A stretch of DNA of 64,000 bases, taken from the NCBI GenBank assembly GCA_017510725.1, contig JAFWMD010000072.1, positions 1 through 64,000 of the forward strand, in the 5' to 3' direction. How positions within the stretch are numbered: position 1 is the stretch's first letter; the number at the start of each line of letters is the position of its first letter. The position numbers and the translations under genes were made by a program. The notes beneath the pieces were generated by a model that did no database searches, was not told where the DNA came from, and was given only the letters and a program-made list of their open reading frames with translations. Below, in pieces: positions 1 through 8,399 of the stretch. The DNA is from Mogibacterium sp. Its GTDB lineage: Bacteria > Bacillota > Clostridia > Peptostreptococcales > Anaerovoracaceae.

Positions 1-256
1 GTACGCTTCACGACTTCCGTCCTTAAGGCACTTTTTCACCGTTTTGGACGGAAGTTTCTTGCCCTGTACGCTTCATGACTTCCGTCCTTAAGGCCCTTTT
101 TCAGCGTTTTGGACGGAAGTTCCTTGCCCTGTACGCTTCATGACTTCCGTCCTAAAGGCCCATTTTCCGCATTTTGGACGGAAGTTTCTTGCCCTGTCTG
201 CCTCACGACTTCCGTCCTAAAGGCCCGTTTTCAGCGTTTTGGACGGAAGTTCCTTG
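1..256. repeat. 65-bp tandem inverted-repeat array A (4 units)
   Basis: Units begin at 12, 77, 142 and 207, exactly 65 bp apart. Each holds ACTTCCGTCC, a 23-nt loop and the reverse complement GGACGGAAGT, then a 22-nt linker containing CTGTACGCTT or a close variant. The loop keeps GGCNC-TTTTC-CNTTTT. The array is probably cut by the window edge. The period is not a multiple of 3, so the open frames crossing it are not convincing genes. A second array of the same family lies at 41616-42049 in the same orientation. Confidence 0.93.
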
Positions 257-300
257 CTTTGATGACACGTACTCTTGCCTGCCTTAGGCTTTAATGACTT

Positions 301-329
301 TTGTTTCAACCAAAACTATGTCGTATAAT
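301..329 (+). promoter_or_regulatory. Predicted sigma-A promoter of the kinase gene
   Basis: TTGTTT at 301-306 and a perfect TATAAT at 324-329 are separated by 17 bp, about 45 bp upstream of the kinase start and directly after repeat array A. Confidence 0.6.
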
Positions 330-374
330 ATACGCAGAATAAGATTTTGATTTCATGATAAGAGGACAATGACT

Positions 375-2234
375 ATGGCACAGGCAGAAGTGTATATTCC
401 CTGGGAAGGATGGAGACTTGTACGCCTAATAGGGCAAGGCAGTTTCGGCCGGGTATATGAAATAGAGAAGCGTACCGGCAGGAATGTACAGAAGGCTTCA
501 ATGAAGGTCATATCGATCAGCACGGAAATGCTTGATGATGTGTACGGCTCCCAATATGACGAAGGCACTGCCCGCAAACTGTGTGAAAACGCTCTGAACA
601 GCATCCGAAAAGAGTATGAGTTCATGAAGGAACTCAGGGGCAATCCCAATATCGTCAGATGTAATGATATGAGAGAAATCTGGCATCAGGACGGTATAGG
701 ATGTGATGTTTTCATCATGATGGAGCTGCTTACGCCGCTCAACGCGATATGGAAATCCGACAGCATCACAGAAGATGACGTTATTGCTCTTGGCAGGGAT
801 ATCTGCCGGGCTCTGATAGCATGCGAGCAGCACACGATCATACACAGGGACATCAAGCCTCAGAATATTCTCGTTAACGATAAAGGCGTGTACAAGCTCG
901 GGGATTTCGGGACCGCTAAAGTATTTGAGCGTACTTCCAGTGCGACTAAAGCAGGAACCGAGATATACATGGCTCCGGAAGTCATCAAGAGAGAAAAGTA
1001 CGGAAGAGACGTAGACACCTATTCCCTGGGTCTTGTTATGTACAGAATGCTTAACAAGGGACAGCTGCCGTTCATTCCTGTAGGAGTCATACCGACAGCT
1101 GAGCAGAGAACGGAATCGCTGCAGAGGAGGATCTCCGGTGAGACGATTCCGCCGCCGGCTGATGGCAGTCCGGCTCTTAAGGCCATAGTGCTGAAAGCCT
1201 GCTCTTTCAACAGAATAGACAGATACAGCTCTGCGTCAGAGATGCTTGATGATCTGGATATGATCAACGAGGAAACGGTGGCGATGTTCCATTCCAATGG
1301 GCCGGGCAAAAAACAGAGGCGTTTTGTCAAAGAACCGGAACAGATCAATATTACACTTACTGCAGAAGAAGCAATCCGGGGATGCCACAGGTCTGTAACT
1401 ATAGGGAATAAGATTTATACGATTGAAATACCTGCAAATACGGCGACGGGTGACAGATTTGAGATCCGCTCGCAGAACGGTGAACTGACGGGTATCGCCA
1501 ATATCGTCGGCATCGTGCGTGAACAACCGGAACCCCCTGGAAAGGAACTGTCCCCACAGGCTCCTTCCGGAAAAAATCTCAAAGTGATTATTGTGGCTAT
1601 CGCTGCGGTAGTCATTCTGGCAGCAGCCGGAGCCATTGCCCTGCTGCATGGTGGCGATCAGAAACCGGCCGATACACCGGATGAACCTGAGGCAGTCACA
1701 CAGGAAGCCGTGCAGGAGGACTCACCTGCTGATGAAGTCGCATCGGAACCTGAGACCGTGCCTGAGCAGGAAGAAGCACCACAAATTACTGCAGATCCAG
1801 TAAATATGGACCATATCAAATATGTCTCTGCAAGTTCGCAGCTCGACACGGACAAGAAAGGATTTACTTATTTTCCGGAAAACATGGTCGATAATGACCT
1901 CAGCACAGGCTGGGTTGAGGGTGTATCGGGAAATGGCGAAGGAGAAGTAGCACACATTGTCTTTGACGATGTGTACAATGTATCCGGCTTCATGATCAAC
2001 TCAGGTTACCAGAAGAGTCAGGATATCTACAAAGCGAATTCTAGACCTTCCTTAATAACGCTGGAGTTCTCTGATGGCACGTCCATGGATTTCAATCTTA
2101 AGGATGAAATGAACGCCCAGCAGTTTACCTTCCCTGAATCCGTCGATACGGATTACGTAGACATAACGATAAGAGCTGTATATACGGGAAGCAAATGGGA
2201 AGACACGGTCATATCGGAAATCAGGTTCTACTGA
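375..2234 (+). CDS. Membrane Ser/Thr protein kinase with DnaJ-C-like and C-terminal glycan-binding-like domains
   Basis: A Hanks-type kinase comes first (residues about 15-300, counted from the ATG at 369): glycine loop GQGSFGRVY near 22-30, Lys46, HRDIKPQN near 159-166, DFG at 179-181 and APE near 202. Residues about 323-383 (TLTAEEAIRGC to IPANTATGDRFEIR) resemble the DnaJ C-terminal substrate-binding fold. One transmembrane helix follows (about 404-427), then an acidic Pro/Glu linker and a C-terminal beta domain (about 485-621) of the type annotated NADase-type glycan-binding. The inferred topology is kinase inside, binding domain outside, so a sensor kinase. ATG 369 is possible, but AGAGGA at 361-366 sits 8 nt before ATG 375, which I prefer. 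The ligand and substrates are unknown. Confidence 0.9.
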   Translation: MAQAEVYIPWEGWRLVRLIGQGSFGRVYEIEKRTGRNVQKASMKVISISTEMLDDVYGSQYDEGTARKLCENALNSIRKEYEFMKELRGNPNIVRCNDMREIWHQDGIGCDVFIMMELLTPLNAIWKSDSITEDDVIALGRDICRALIACEQHTIIHRDIKPQNILVNDKGVYKLGDFGTAKVFERTSSATKAGTEIYMAPEVIKREKYGRDVDTYSLGLVMYRMLNKGQLPFIPVGVIPTAEQRTESLQRRISGETIPPPADGSPALKAIVLKACSFNRIDRYSSASEMLDDLDMINEETVAMFHSNGPGKKQRRFVKEPEQINITLTAEEAIRGCHRSVTIGNKIYTIEIPANTATGDRFEIRSQNGELTGIANIVGIVREQPEPPGKELSPQAPSGKNLKVIIVAIAAVVILAAAGAIALLHGGDQKPADTPDEPEAVTQEAVQEDSPADEVASEPETVPEQEEAPQITADPVNMDHIKYVSASSQLDTDKKGFTYFPENMVDNDLSTGWVEGVSGNGEGEVAHIVFDDVYNVSGFMINSGYQKSQDIYKANSRPSLITLEFSDGTSMDFNLKDEMNAQQFTFPESVDTDYVDITIRAVYTGSKWEDTVISEIRFY

Positions 2235-2253
2235 TATCCGCTTTCAGCAATCC

Positions 2254-2291
2254 AAAAAAATCAGGGCGAGCTATTGCTCGCCCTTTTGTTT
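2254..2291. terminator. Bidirectional rho-independent terminator
   Basis: GGGCGAGC-TATT-GCTCGCCC (2264-2283) is flanked by an A-run (2254-2260) and a T-run (2284-2291). It can serve both the + strand kinase and the convergent - strand ADP-ribosylglycohydrolase gene. Confidence 0.9.
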
Positions 2292-2366
2292 TAGCAGCTA
2301 TCTCAGCCTTCTGGCTATATTATATATCTCCTGCTTCATCTCGTAGAATCCGTGCTTCAAGCTGAT

Positions 2367-3629
2367 TTAGTCTTGTATCTGCCCGGATTTTCTCAGCATG
2401 TCCACTGTTTCTGACAGCCACTCGCCGTAATAATCATAGATGCTCTGAGACCACCAGCTAAGCAGATTGCTTATTTTCCGCGCATCCTCTTCGATGCTCG
2501 TGCACGAATACTGTTCTTTGTCGCGGCTGACTGTAACGAAATGCTTATCGTCCGGCTTGAAATCTACCCTGTAAATACAGAACCCGGTCCAGCTGCGGTG
2601 GGCGTACAGTGTATTCCCCTCCATGTACCAAAACCATTTATCTTCCATCTCCTGAGGGATGTGCCCGCGTCTGAGTGCAGCCATCTGGAGATCGTTGAAA
2701 TGCCAGTGCAGGATAAAGCTCTCATGCTCCTCCGGCATCTCTGTGATTTTCCAGTCGCCTTTTTCTGCTACTTTACCGATCAGAGGCGGCAGATCGTCCG
2801 GCAGATAATCCCTTGCAAAGTCTTTCAGGATCTCTCTGAGATCAGCCGGAAGCATCTCCTCGCACTTCGCCTTCAGCTCATCAGGAACACCGTAGAAAGC
2901 CTCCGCGATCGAACCAGCCATAGCGCCTATCGTATCGCTGTCGCCGCCAAGTGATATGGCATTTCTGACAGCGTCTTCAAAATCCCTGCTTTCGAGGAAT
3001 GCTATGATGGCTTCCTGGACACTGCCCTGGCAGGAAACATCGAATTTGTAGCCCGGGCGTATGCTGTCACAGGTCCTGGCAAGGTCATAGCCGAATTCAG
3101 CAGTAACATACTCTCTTATATCATCTTTTGTACCGCCGACCCGCGCTATGAATATAGCTGATGCCAGAGCCTCGGCGCCCTTAATGCCCTCCGGGTGATC
3201 GTGCGTGACAGCAGCCTGAAGCTTGGCCATCTCCCTTGCCTTACCTATGGAGTTGCAGACCCATGCAGCCGGAGAGACACGCATCGCGGATCCATTGCCC
3301 CAGCTGTTGTACGGTTCCGTCCCGTTTTTGAGCCATTCCCTGAATCTGCCGCCGTATCCTGCATTGGGATATCTGAGGCCGAGCGTCTTCATGCTTCTGA
3401 TGATTGACGCCTCAACTATAGCCCTGTTGTCATCGTTCACATCGTCTCCGTCCTCGATGTGACAGTCTGCATTGTCGAAAGCCGCCATGAACCCAGCCGC
3501 GACAGCAAGGGTCATCACAGTATCATCTGTAAACCGCGAAAACTGGCTGAACAGCGGGAAATCTTTGCTCTTTTTATTATGCCACTCGTATGGGCTGCCT
3601 ATCATATCTCCAAGAATCGCACCGTACAT
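2367..3629 (-). CDS. ADP-ribosylglycohydrolase (DraG/ARH family) with extra C-terminal domain
   Basis: The N-terminal ~285 residues carry the ARH signature: GAILGDMIGSPYE at the start, FTDDT (metal-binding Asp pair) near 33-37, HDHPEG near 148, and GGDSDTIGA near 240, which supplies the other metal ligands. The family removes ADP-ribose from proteins or small molecules using two metal ions. A further ~130 residues (HWHFNDLQMA, WFWYMEGNTLYAHRSWTGF) form a second domain that I do not recognise. A GTG at 3638 is also open, but it overlaps the Shine-Dalgarno GGAGGT; ATG 3629 sits 7 nt after it and is the likely start (420 aa). It converges on the kinase across a shared terminator. The target is unknown; no partner ADP-ribosyltransferase is visible nearby. 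Confidence 0.9.
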   Translation of the reverse strand: MYGAILGDMIGSPYEWHNKKSKDFPLFSQFSRFTDDTVMTLAVAAGFMAAFDNADCHIEDGDDVNDDNRAIVEASIIRSMKTLGLRYPNAGYGGRFREWLKNGTEPYNSWGNGSAMRVSPAAWVCNSIGKAREMAKLQAAVTHDHPEGIKGAEALASAIFIARVGGTKDDIREYVTAEFGYDLARTCDSIRPGYKFDVSCQGSVQEAIIAFLESRDFEDAVRNAISLGGDSDTIGAMAGSIAEAFYGVPDELKAKCEEMLPADLREILKDFARDYLPDDLPPLIGKVAEKGDWKITEMPEEHESFILHWHFNDLQMAALRRGHIPQEMEDKWFWYMEGNTLYAHRSWTGFCIYRVDFKPDDKHFVTVSRDKEQYSCTSIEEDARKISNLLSWWSQSIYDYYGEWLSETVDMLRKSGQIQD

Positions 3630-3745
3630 CTGCAGCACCTCCGTTTCTCATTATTAAGCTCTATTACATAATCTATTACGCTCATTAATTAGAGTATACA
3701 ATATTGCAGGGTAATATGGTCGCACCAGAGGCGACAACTGCGCTA

Positions 3746-3775
3746 TTGAATACTTGCTCTTTTAACAGATATAAT
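3746..3775 (+). promoter_or_regulatory. Predicted promoter of the secreted protein gene at 3840
   Basis: TTGAAT (3746-3751), an 18-bp spacer and a perfect TATAAT (3770-3775) lie about 65 bp upstream of the start codon. Confidence 0.55.
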
Positions 3776-3839
3776 CATAGTGTAAGCTGAAGAATTCCTG
3801 AAATGAGTTATTATGAGAACGATTGGAGGTCCATGTGCT

Positions 3840-4523
3840 ATGAAAAGGAGTAAAAAACTAAGATTAGTTCGCTCGCTTATCGCATCGCTTCTTATTGCAC
3901 TGATGGTAGTTTCTCTTTCAGCGCCTGAAGCTGTGGCCAAAAGCAGTAAAACGAAAACCATGACTGCTTACCGTCAGGTAGTAGTAAATGGTAATTACGC
4001 ATATTGTGCAGCATACGATGGGTTATACAAAGTCAATCTGAAGACCGAAACAAAAAAGCTTATGGTACCAGCTGCGCCTGATGCTGATTCATCAGTTGGT
4101 CGTATGAAGATTTATAAAGGCTATCTCTATTATGTAGATTGGAGCAATCAACTTTATGCAAAGCTTCACAGGATAAAGCTGTCGGGAAAGAATAAGAAAT
4201 TTCTTGCGAATATAGTAGATTATGCGATAAGCAACAATAAGATATACTATATAGCCGAAACCAAATACGAAAAAAGAATTAAAAAGTCCATGAAGCTGAA
4301 TGGCAAAGGCAAGAAAAAGTCAAGTTACAAAGTCGTATTGAAGGAAAAAAAGAGCAATAAGGCAGGCTATTATATTAGTTCTGTATTGACTAAAAAAGTT
4401 CCACACTATGACGAGGACCTTGGCGTCTATGACTATGATGAGTATTATACGGAGTATCTTGTGACCCCTTCCAGAGGAAAGATCGCGCTCGATGACTATG
4501 TTATACCGTATAATGAAAATTAA
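3840..4523 (+). CDS. Secreted protein, DUF5050/beta-propeller-like, Lys-rich
   Basis: The start ATG 3840 is set by GGAGGT at 3825-3830; upstream in-frame ATG codons lack such a site. The 227-aa product opens with a signal peptide (MKRSKKLRL, hydrophobic core, probable cleavage after AVA). The mature part has repeated short motifs of the form 'YLYYVDW', 'KIYYIAE', 'GLYKVNLKT', as seen in DUF5050-like proteins where each blade reports a value. It is exported or cell-surface by inference. The Lys-rich composition matches other secreted proteins in the window (5612, 15496, 25863, 60180). No enzymatic motif was seen. Confidence 0.75.
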   Translation: MKRSKKLRLVRSLIASLLIALMVVSLSAPEAVAKSSKTKTMTAYRQVVVNGNYAYCAAYDGLYKVNLKTETKKLMVPAAPDADSSVGRMKIYKGYLYYVDWSNQLYAKLHRIKLSGKNKKFLANIVDYAISNNKIYYIAETKYEKRIKKSMKLNGKGKKKSSYKVVLKEKKSNKAGYYISSVLTKKVPHYDEDLGVYDYDEYYTEYLVTPSRGKIALDDYVIPYNEN

Positions 4524-4555
4524 TAGCTATAAGGCAAATCGATGAAACAACTGAT

Positions 4556-4593
4556 CGAGCGGCCGCTTTAAGCGCCGCTCGCGTTTCTTTTTG
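4556..4593 (+). terminator. Rho-independent terminator
   Basis: CGAGCGGC (4556-4563) pairs with GCCGCTCG (4574-4581), followed by a T-rich tract (4584-4593). It ends the secreted protein gene. Confidence 0.8.
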
Positions 4594-4683
4594 TATCTTC
4601 ATAAAAAAACTCGCCGCAGCGATTCTCCTTTCTATTGATGCACATGCATCGTATTTTTGCTTTACGGTATTATAATTCAAGAT

Positions 4684-4989
4684 TTATTTACAATTATCTT
4701 TATCATCTAGAACAGTATTATATCTTTCAGATTCGATGCCACTGGTTAACGACATATAGCTCTCAGACCTGCTCTTCATCCACCTACTTGTTTCTAAAAG
4801 AACTTGTCTATCAATCTTATATGCTTTATATGCTATATATTCAATGCTATTTTCACCAAGACCAAATCTTTGTAAGGATCCTAGAAAAACAAGGATATCC
4901 TGATCTAAGTTGTTGAGGAGTTCGGAATAATAAAGAAATCGTTCCGCATTATCTAACAATTTCGCATGTAGTTTTTCATATTCCTCTTT
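4684..4989 (-). pseudogene. Possible 3' gene remnant, unknown family
   Basis: An open frame runs for about 102 codons from just after a TGA (4990-4992) to 4684. It reads KEEYEKLHAKLLDNAERF and so on, with coding-like composition (Glu/Lys/Tyr-rich helical), but has no ATG or Shine-Dalgarno: the only initiation option is a TTG at 4959. It starts 9 bp after the stop of the upstream gene (4999-5484), so it may be the decayed second gene of that unit. I do not recognise the family. Confidence 0.35.
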
Positions 4990-4998
4990 TCACAAATA

Positions 4999-5484
4999 TC
5001 AGAACAACGCCAAAAACTCGGGTGGATAACTCACTTCTTCTACATCTTTATAAATCAAGTGTTCTCCTCTGCAGTTTTTTCTCAGCAGATCTGCAATGTT
5101 CTCAATTATCGTCATCCCATAAACATATCCCAGTTTTCCAGTTGTATTGATTGTATTTCCTTCGATATCGAACAAGATCAGCTGCCAGGCTTCTCCATCA
5201 TCGCCATCCCTGTGCGCCTGCGGCCATTTCGAACTACCGAATGAAGCACATAGAGAACGGAAGCTTTTTTCATCCATAGTACCTTCGTATATATATGTGT
5301 TATCTCTAGGTATATGGAATCCTATGTCGACCGATTCATAATTGTAATACCCATCACTATATACTTTCCATGTTTTTTTTACTTGATCTCCACAGGTTAG
5401 CTCACCCCAATTGTGCCAAGATGCCTGTAGCAGCAAATACCGCTCATCCGGACATGATTTTTCTAGTAGTTCTTTATCTGACAT
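4999..5484 (-). CDS. Hypothetical protein, 161 aa
   Basis: I do not recognise this family. The start is taken as the ATG at 5484, 8 nt after AAGAGG; an in-frame ATG at 5508 has no usable site and would place the Shine-Dalgarno inside the gene. The protein is acidic and soluble, with no signal peptide or membrane segment. It reads like a beta-rich domain (WKVYSDGYYNYESVDIGFH, WQLILFDIEGNTIN) similar in feel to small immunity or SMI1-like proteins of Clostridia, but that is only an impression. It stands alone, apart from the remnant immediately downstream. Confidence 0.65.
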   Translation of the reverse strand: MSDKELLEKSCPDERYLLLQASWHNWGELTCGDQVKKTWKVYSDGYYNYESVDIGFHIPRDNTYIYEGTMDEKSFRSLCASFGSSKWPQAHRDGDDGEAWQLILFDIEGNTINTTGKLGYVYGMTIIENIADLLRKNCRGEHLIYKDVEEVSYPPEFLALF

Positions 5485-5611
5485 AATAGAATCCTCTTCC
5501 TTTTTCATTCAGTGCTGCCTCTCCTCACTGACTTTATACTCCTTGGCATTATGTACTCAATGAAGTTAGGCACACTTCAGTATGCCCTTTGAAAGTGTTT
5601 ATTCAACTGAC

Positions 5612-6484
5612 TTACTTGGTCTTTACTTTCTTTGCTTCACTCCACGCTGAGCAATAAGTTATCCCGTCTTTTTTCAGATAGGTACGTACTCGTACATAGT
5701 ACCTCTTCTTTGCTTTCAGTTTTTTAATGGTCACTGAGGTTTTCTTATACCCTTTTATTGTCTTGATTTTTGTGCGCTTAACAAACGTTTTGTCTGTGCT
5801 GTACTGCACCTGATACCCGCTTATCCGTCTATTCCCGACCTTTGCCGGCTGCTTTTTCCATTTAACGGTCATCGCCTTTTTTAATGGTTTGACCTTGGTC
5901 AGTTTCGTTGGTCTCGGATAAACGGCAGCGCCTGTCCTGAGATACCTCGCCCGGTTTGCCGCATCATTCTTATGATATGTCAATTTTACTACCGCAGCGC
6001 CTCCGATGACCTGCGCCTTGTGCTCCTGTACTTCGGAATAATCGACCCTTTCGGAATATTCCTCGTAAGCATCTTCGCCTTCCGAATAAGTTGACGGACT
6101 CGTATCAAGCCATTCGGCGTATCTGTACACGAGACTGAGCTCAAGATTCCCGTTCATCCTGTAAAATGAATCAAGCCAGTATCCGGATCCGCTGTTGAAC
6201 GTACATTCCACGATGCCATTCGAATAGATATCGAACCAGGTGCCGAAATGGACCTCTTTAGCGCTTGCTCCACCTTTGTACGTATATATCCTGGAATAGT
6301 TGATCGCCCCTCCGCCATGTGTTATCAACTCATGGATGCCATCGTTGTTGAGGTCGTAAAGGGCAAATTCCTCGAGATCTGAAGAGCCCGCAAGAAGAGT
6401 TTTGTATGCCTTATTTGCGTTATATATTTCAGTCTGTGTAGCCGCTTCCGCCTGCATAGCGCATGGTACGCATGTGAAAACCAT
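5612..6484 (-). CDS. Secreted fibronectin type III protein, 5' end frameshifted
   Basis: The C-terminal ~95 residues form a fibronectin type III domain (KPLKKAMTVKWKK, ISGYQVQYSTDKTF, YYVRVRTYLK, CSAWSEAKKVKTK). The N-terminal part contains an EF-like phrase, LYDLNNDGIHEL. The open frame begins inside a signal peptide (MVFTCVPCAMQAEA). Shifting frame within the A9 run just after the ATG at 6530 gives a complete signal peptide, MKKKNFIISILLSLVMVFT, and a 305-aa protein. As sequenced the gene is out of frame at its 5' end (see 6485-6530). The product is expected at the cell surface or secreted. The Lys-rich Fn3 tail recurs in many gut Clostridia proteins. Confidence 0.75.
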   Translation of the reverse strand: MVFTCVPCAMQAEAATQTEIYNANKAYKTLLAGSSDLEEFALYDLNNDGIHELITHGGGAINYSRIYTYKGGASAKEVHFGTWFDIYSNGIVECTFNSGSGYWLDSFYRMNGNLELSLVYRYAEWLDTSPSTYSEGEDAYEEYSERVDYSEVQEHKAQVIGGAAVVKLTYHKNDAANRARYLRTGAAVYPRPTKLTKVKPLKKAMTVKWKKQPAKVGNRRISGYQVQYSTDKTFVKRTKIKTIKGYKKTSVTIKKLKAKKRYYVRVRTYLKKDGITYCSAWSEAKKVKTK

Positions 6485-6530
6485 TACCAGCGAAAGCAGT
6501 ATTGAAATTATAAAGTTCTTTTTTTTTCAT
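6485..6530 (-). other. Out-of-frame signal-peptide start with A9 homopolymer
   Basis: On the - strand the true start is probably ATG 6530, followed by nine A residues (+ strand T run at 6519-6527). Eight would place the downstream signal peptide and the Fn3 protein in one frame; nine puts the reading one base out. This may be a slippage-type phase switch, a transcriptional slippage site or a sequencing error. Confidence 0.7.
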
Positions 6531-6603
6531 ATCATTCACCAATCAATATCGCTCACTTTACTTCTTTAATACCGGTAATCCCAAACCCTGTATTATCCTG
6601 TTT

Positions 6604-7719
6604 TTACTCGTGCGGGTGCGCTACAAGGAAATCTGTCATCCCCGGAACAAACTTGGTCTTTCTTCCAAGCCCGGATCTGAATATATACGCGGTCCCGTTA
6701 TACTCATCATAATTCGGGAATGCCGCCTTGAAGGTTTCTTCCGACCGCCCGTTGAGCGGAACTATATAATCGATCTTCACATCGCCCTCGCGGATACCTA
6801 CTGAAGCATACAGCATATCCACGTCCACTTTTTTAGCACCGTCCGTCATCGCTGCCTTCATCCGCGCTGCCAGATCTGCCGCGACTTCCTCATCGTAAGC
6901 GTTCACCAGACCTATGCCGTATGTGACTCCCGAAGCCTCATATTCCTTATAGTCATGGAACAGTATCTCTTCGTCGCTCATTCCTTCATAAGAGAGCGCC
7001 TCCAGATGGATCTTCTTTGCGAACTCTTCGACGTCTGTGACACCGGCGATTTCTGCCAGATCAGCTGCTGCCTGTTTGTCCGCATCTGTAGTAGTTGATC
7101 CGGTAAAACCATTAGTGTCCGAGAGGATCGCGCCAAGCAAAATGTGCGCAGTGCTCTTGTAGATTTCGAGGCCGTAATTCTGATAATCCAGCCACACAAT
7201 GGTAGCAGTAGCACCAATCGGTCTGGCCTCGTACACCAGCTGATGTCCGGTATTTACGCTGCCTACTCCATGATGGTCAAGCACCCCAACAATGTGCGCG
7301 TCTTTCATACCTTCCGCAGACTGGGCGTATTCGCTGTGATCGACAAGGAAGATATCTTCTCCCGAAGCATCCTCCAGAACAGGCGGCACTTCTACACCAG
7401 CCTCGCTCAGGATGAACGCAGTCTCGTTGTTCACATCTTCTGTTATCCTTGCCTCTGCTTCGATCCCAAGCAAGTTGAGGAGCCTCGCGTATGCAATGGC
7501 AGTGCAGACGGTGTCCGAATCCGGACTCTTGTGCCCTATTACATATACCGGACCGTCTTCGACGATCATATTCTCGACACTGCTTCTGTTGGCTGCCTGC
7601 AAAGCATCATTCTCTTTGATGACCTGCGCACGACCCGCGGATTTCCCCGCAACGAAGCCGCCTGCCGCCAGGCATGCAACTAACAGCAGCGATGAAAATA
7701 CTTTTGTTCCGTTATTCAA
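6604..7719 (-). CDS. ppaC: Manganese-dependent inorganic pyrophosphatase (family II), apparently exported
   Basis: The DHH-family signatures of PPi hydrolysis are intact: GHKSPDSDT at 62-70 (His63, Asp67, Asp69), LVDHSE near 125-130, DHH at 148-150, SDTNGF, and the C-terminal GRKTKFVPGMTDFL, equivalent to the substrate-binding SRKKQ region. Unusually, ~50 residues precede the catalytic domain and include a hydrophobic stretch, VFSSLLLVACLAAGGFVAG, with a possible lipobox (LVAC). The enzyme therefore looks membrane-anchored outside the cytoplasm rather than cytosolic. The start is a TTG, supported by AGGAGG 6 nt upstream. Length is 371 aa against about 310 for the usual enzyme. Function is confident; export is inferred. 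Confidence 0.9.
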   Translation of the reverse strand: MNNGTKVFSSLLLVACLAAGGFVAGKSAGRAQVIKENDALQAANRSSVENMIVEDGPVYVIGHKSPDSDTVCTAIAYARLLNLLGIEAEARITEDVNNETAFILSEAGVEVPPVLEDASGEDIFLVDHSEYAQSAEGMKDAHIVGVLDHHGVGSVNTGHQLVYEARPIGATATIVWLDYQNYGLEIYKSTAHILLGAILSDTNGFTGSTTTDADKQAAADLAEIAGVTDVEEFAKKIHLEALSYEGMSDEEILFHDYKEYEASGVTYGIGLVNAYDEEVAADLAARMKAAMTDGAKKVDVDMLYASVGIREGDVKIDYIVPLNGRSEETFKAAFPNYDEYNGTAYIFRSGLGRKTKFVPGMTDFLVAHPHE

Positions 7720-7756
7720 GATCCACCTCCTGTCTATGACAAGCGTTTATTAATTA

Positions 7757-8326
7757 TCATTTCTCAGGCTTATACCAGTATGTATTGTACTTGTGCTGAT
7801 ATACCCTGGCTCCATTCGGCACCTGGCGCAGTGTATTGCGCACATTGTAGAAATCACCCGCAGCAGTTGCTATGCCAAGCGTGCCCAGTGTTGCCAGCAC
7901 AACCAGTTTCGGATTGATCCAGAAAATGATGAACGGGATAAATCCAAGCACAATACTCGGGAGCAAACTTTTGAAGATGAATTTGCCTTTGCTCATTCGC
8001 TCCGGTCCCGCTATGAACAGCATCCCATGCGCCAGATCATGAAACATGTATACATCATCCTTGAAGCATATCGCATGCAGGAACTCATGAGGAACTATCG
8101 TCAGGAGATACAGGAACACTCCCACATAGCTGAAGATAATATCCCGGGCTCTGATACATGACAATATAAAGAATACTAAGAAGATCAGTACCGAGTTTAT
8201 GGTCATTATTCTGCTGAGCTTTTTTGGATCATCAGCTTCCTTGAACTTCACGGCTCCCGGCTCATGCTCGAGGCAAGGGATATCGTCCGGATTGCCGCTG
8301 TATTTACCTGCATAGTGAAATTTCAT
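7757..8326 (-). CDS. DUF3267 membrane metalloprotease-like protein
   Basis: The 189-aa membrane protein has about four transmembrane segments and a zincin-type HEFLHA motif at the end of the second (VPHEFLHAICF), typical of DUF3267. The His-Glu-x-x-His pair suggests zinc binding and intramembrane proteolysis; substrates are unknown. The start is the ATG at 8326 preceded by AGGGGGA; an upstream in-frame TTG at 8344 would include the Shine-Dalgarno in the coding region. The ending, YNTYWYKPEK, fits the family. Confidence 0.82.
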   Translation of the reverse strand: MKFHYAGKYSGNPDDIPCLEHEPGAVKFKEADDPKKLSRIMTINSVLIFLVFFILSCIRARDIIFSYVGVFLYLLTIVPHEFLHAICFKDDVYMFHDLAHGMLFIAGPERMSKGKFIFKSLLPSIVLGFIPFIIFWINPKLVVLATLGTLGIATAAGDFYNVRNTLRQVPNGARVYQHKYNTYWYKPEK

Positions 8327-8399
8327 AAGTCCCCCTTTTTTCAATCTGATTCGTCACACTTTTTCAGAAGTCGAAATCTAGCCTTCCAATGCTTCCGGG

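Noticed and set aside
1..256. CRISPR array
   Set aside because: Units contain an inverted repeat and variable linkers only 22 nt long; there is no constant repeat with unique spacers and no cas genes. The 65-bp step and palindromic arms do not fit.
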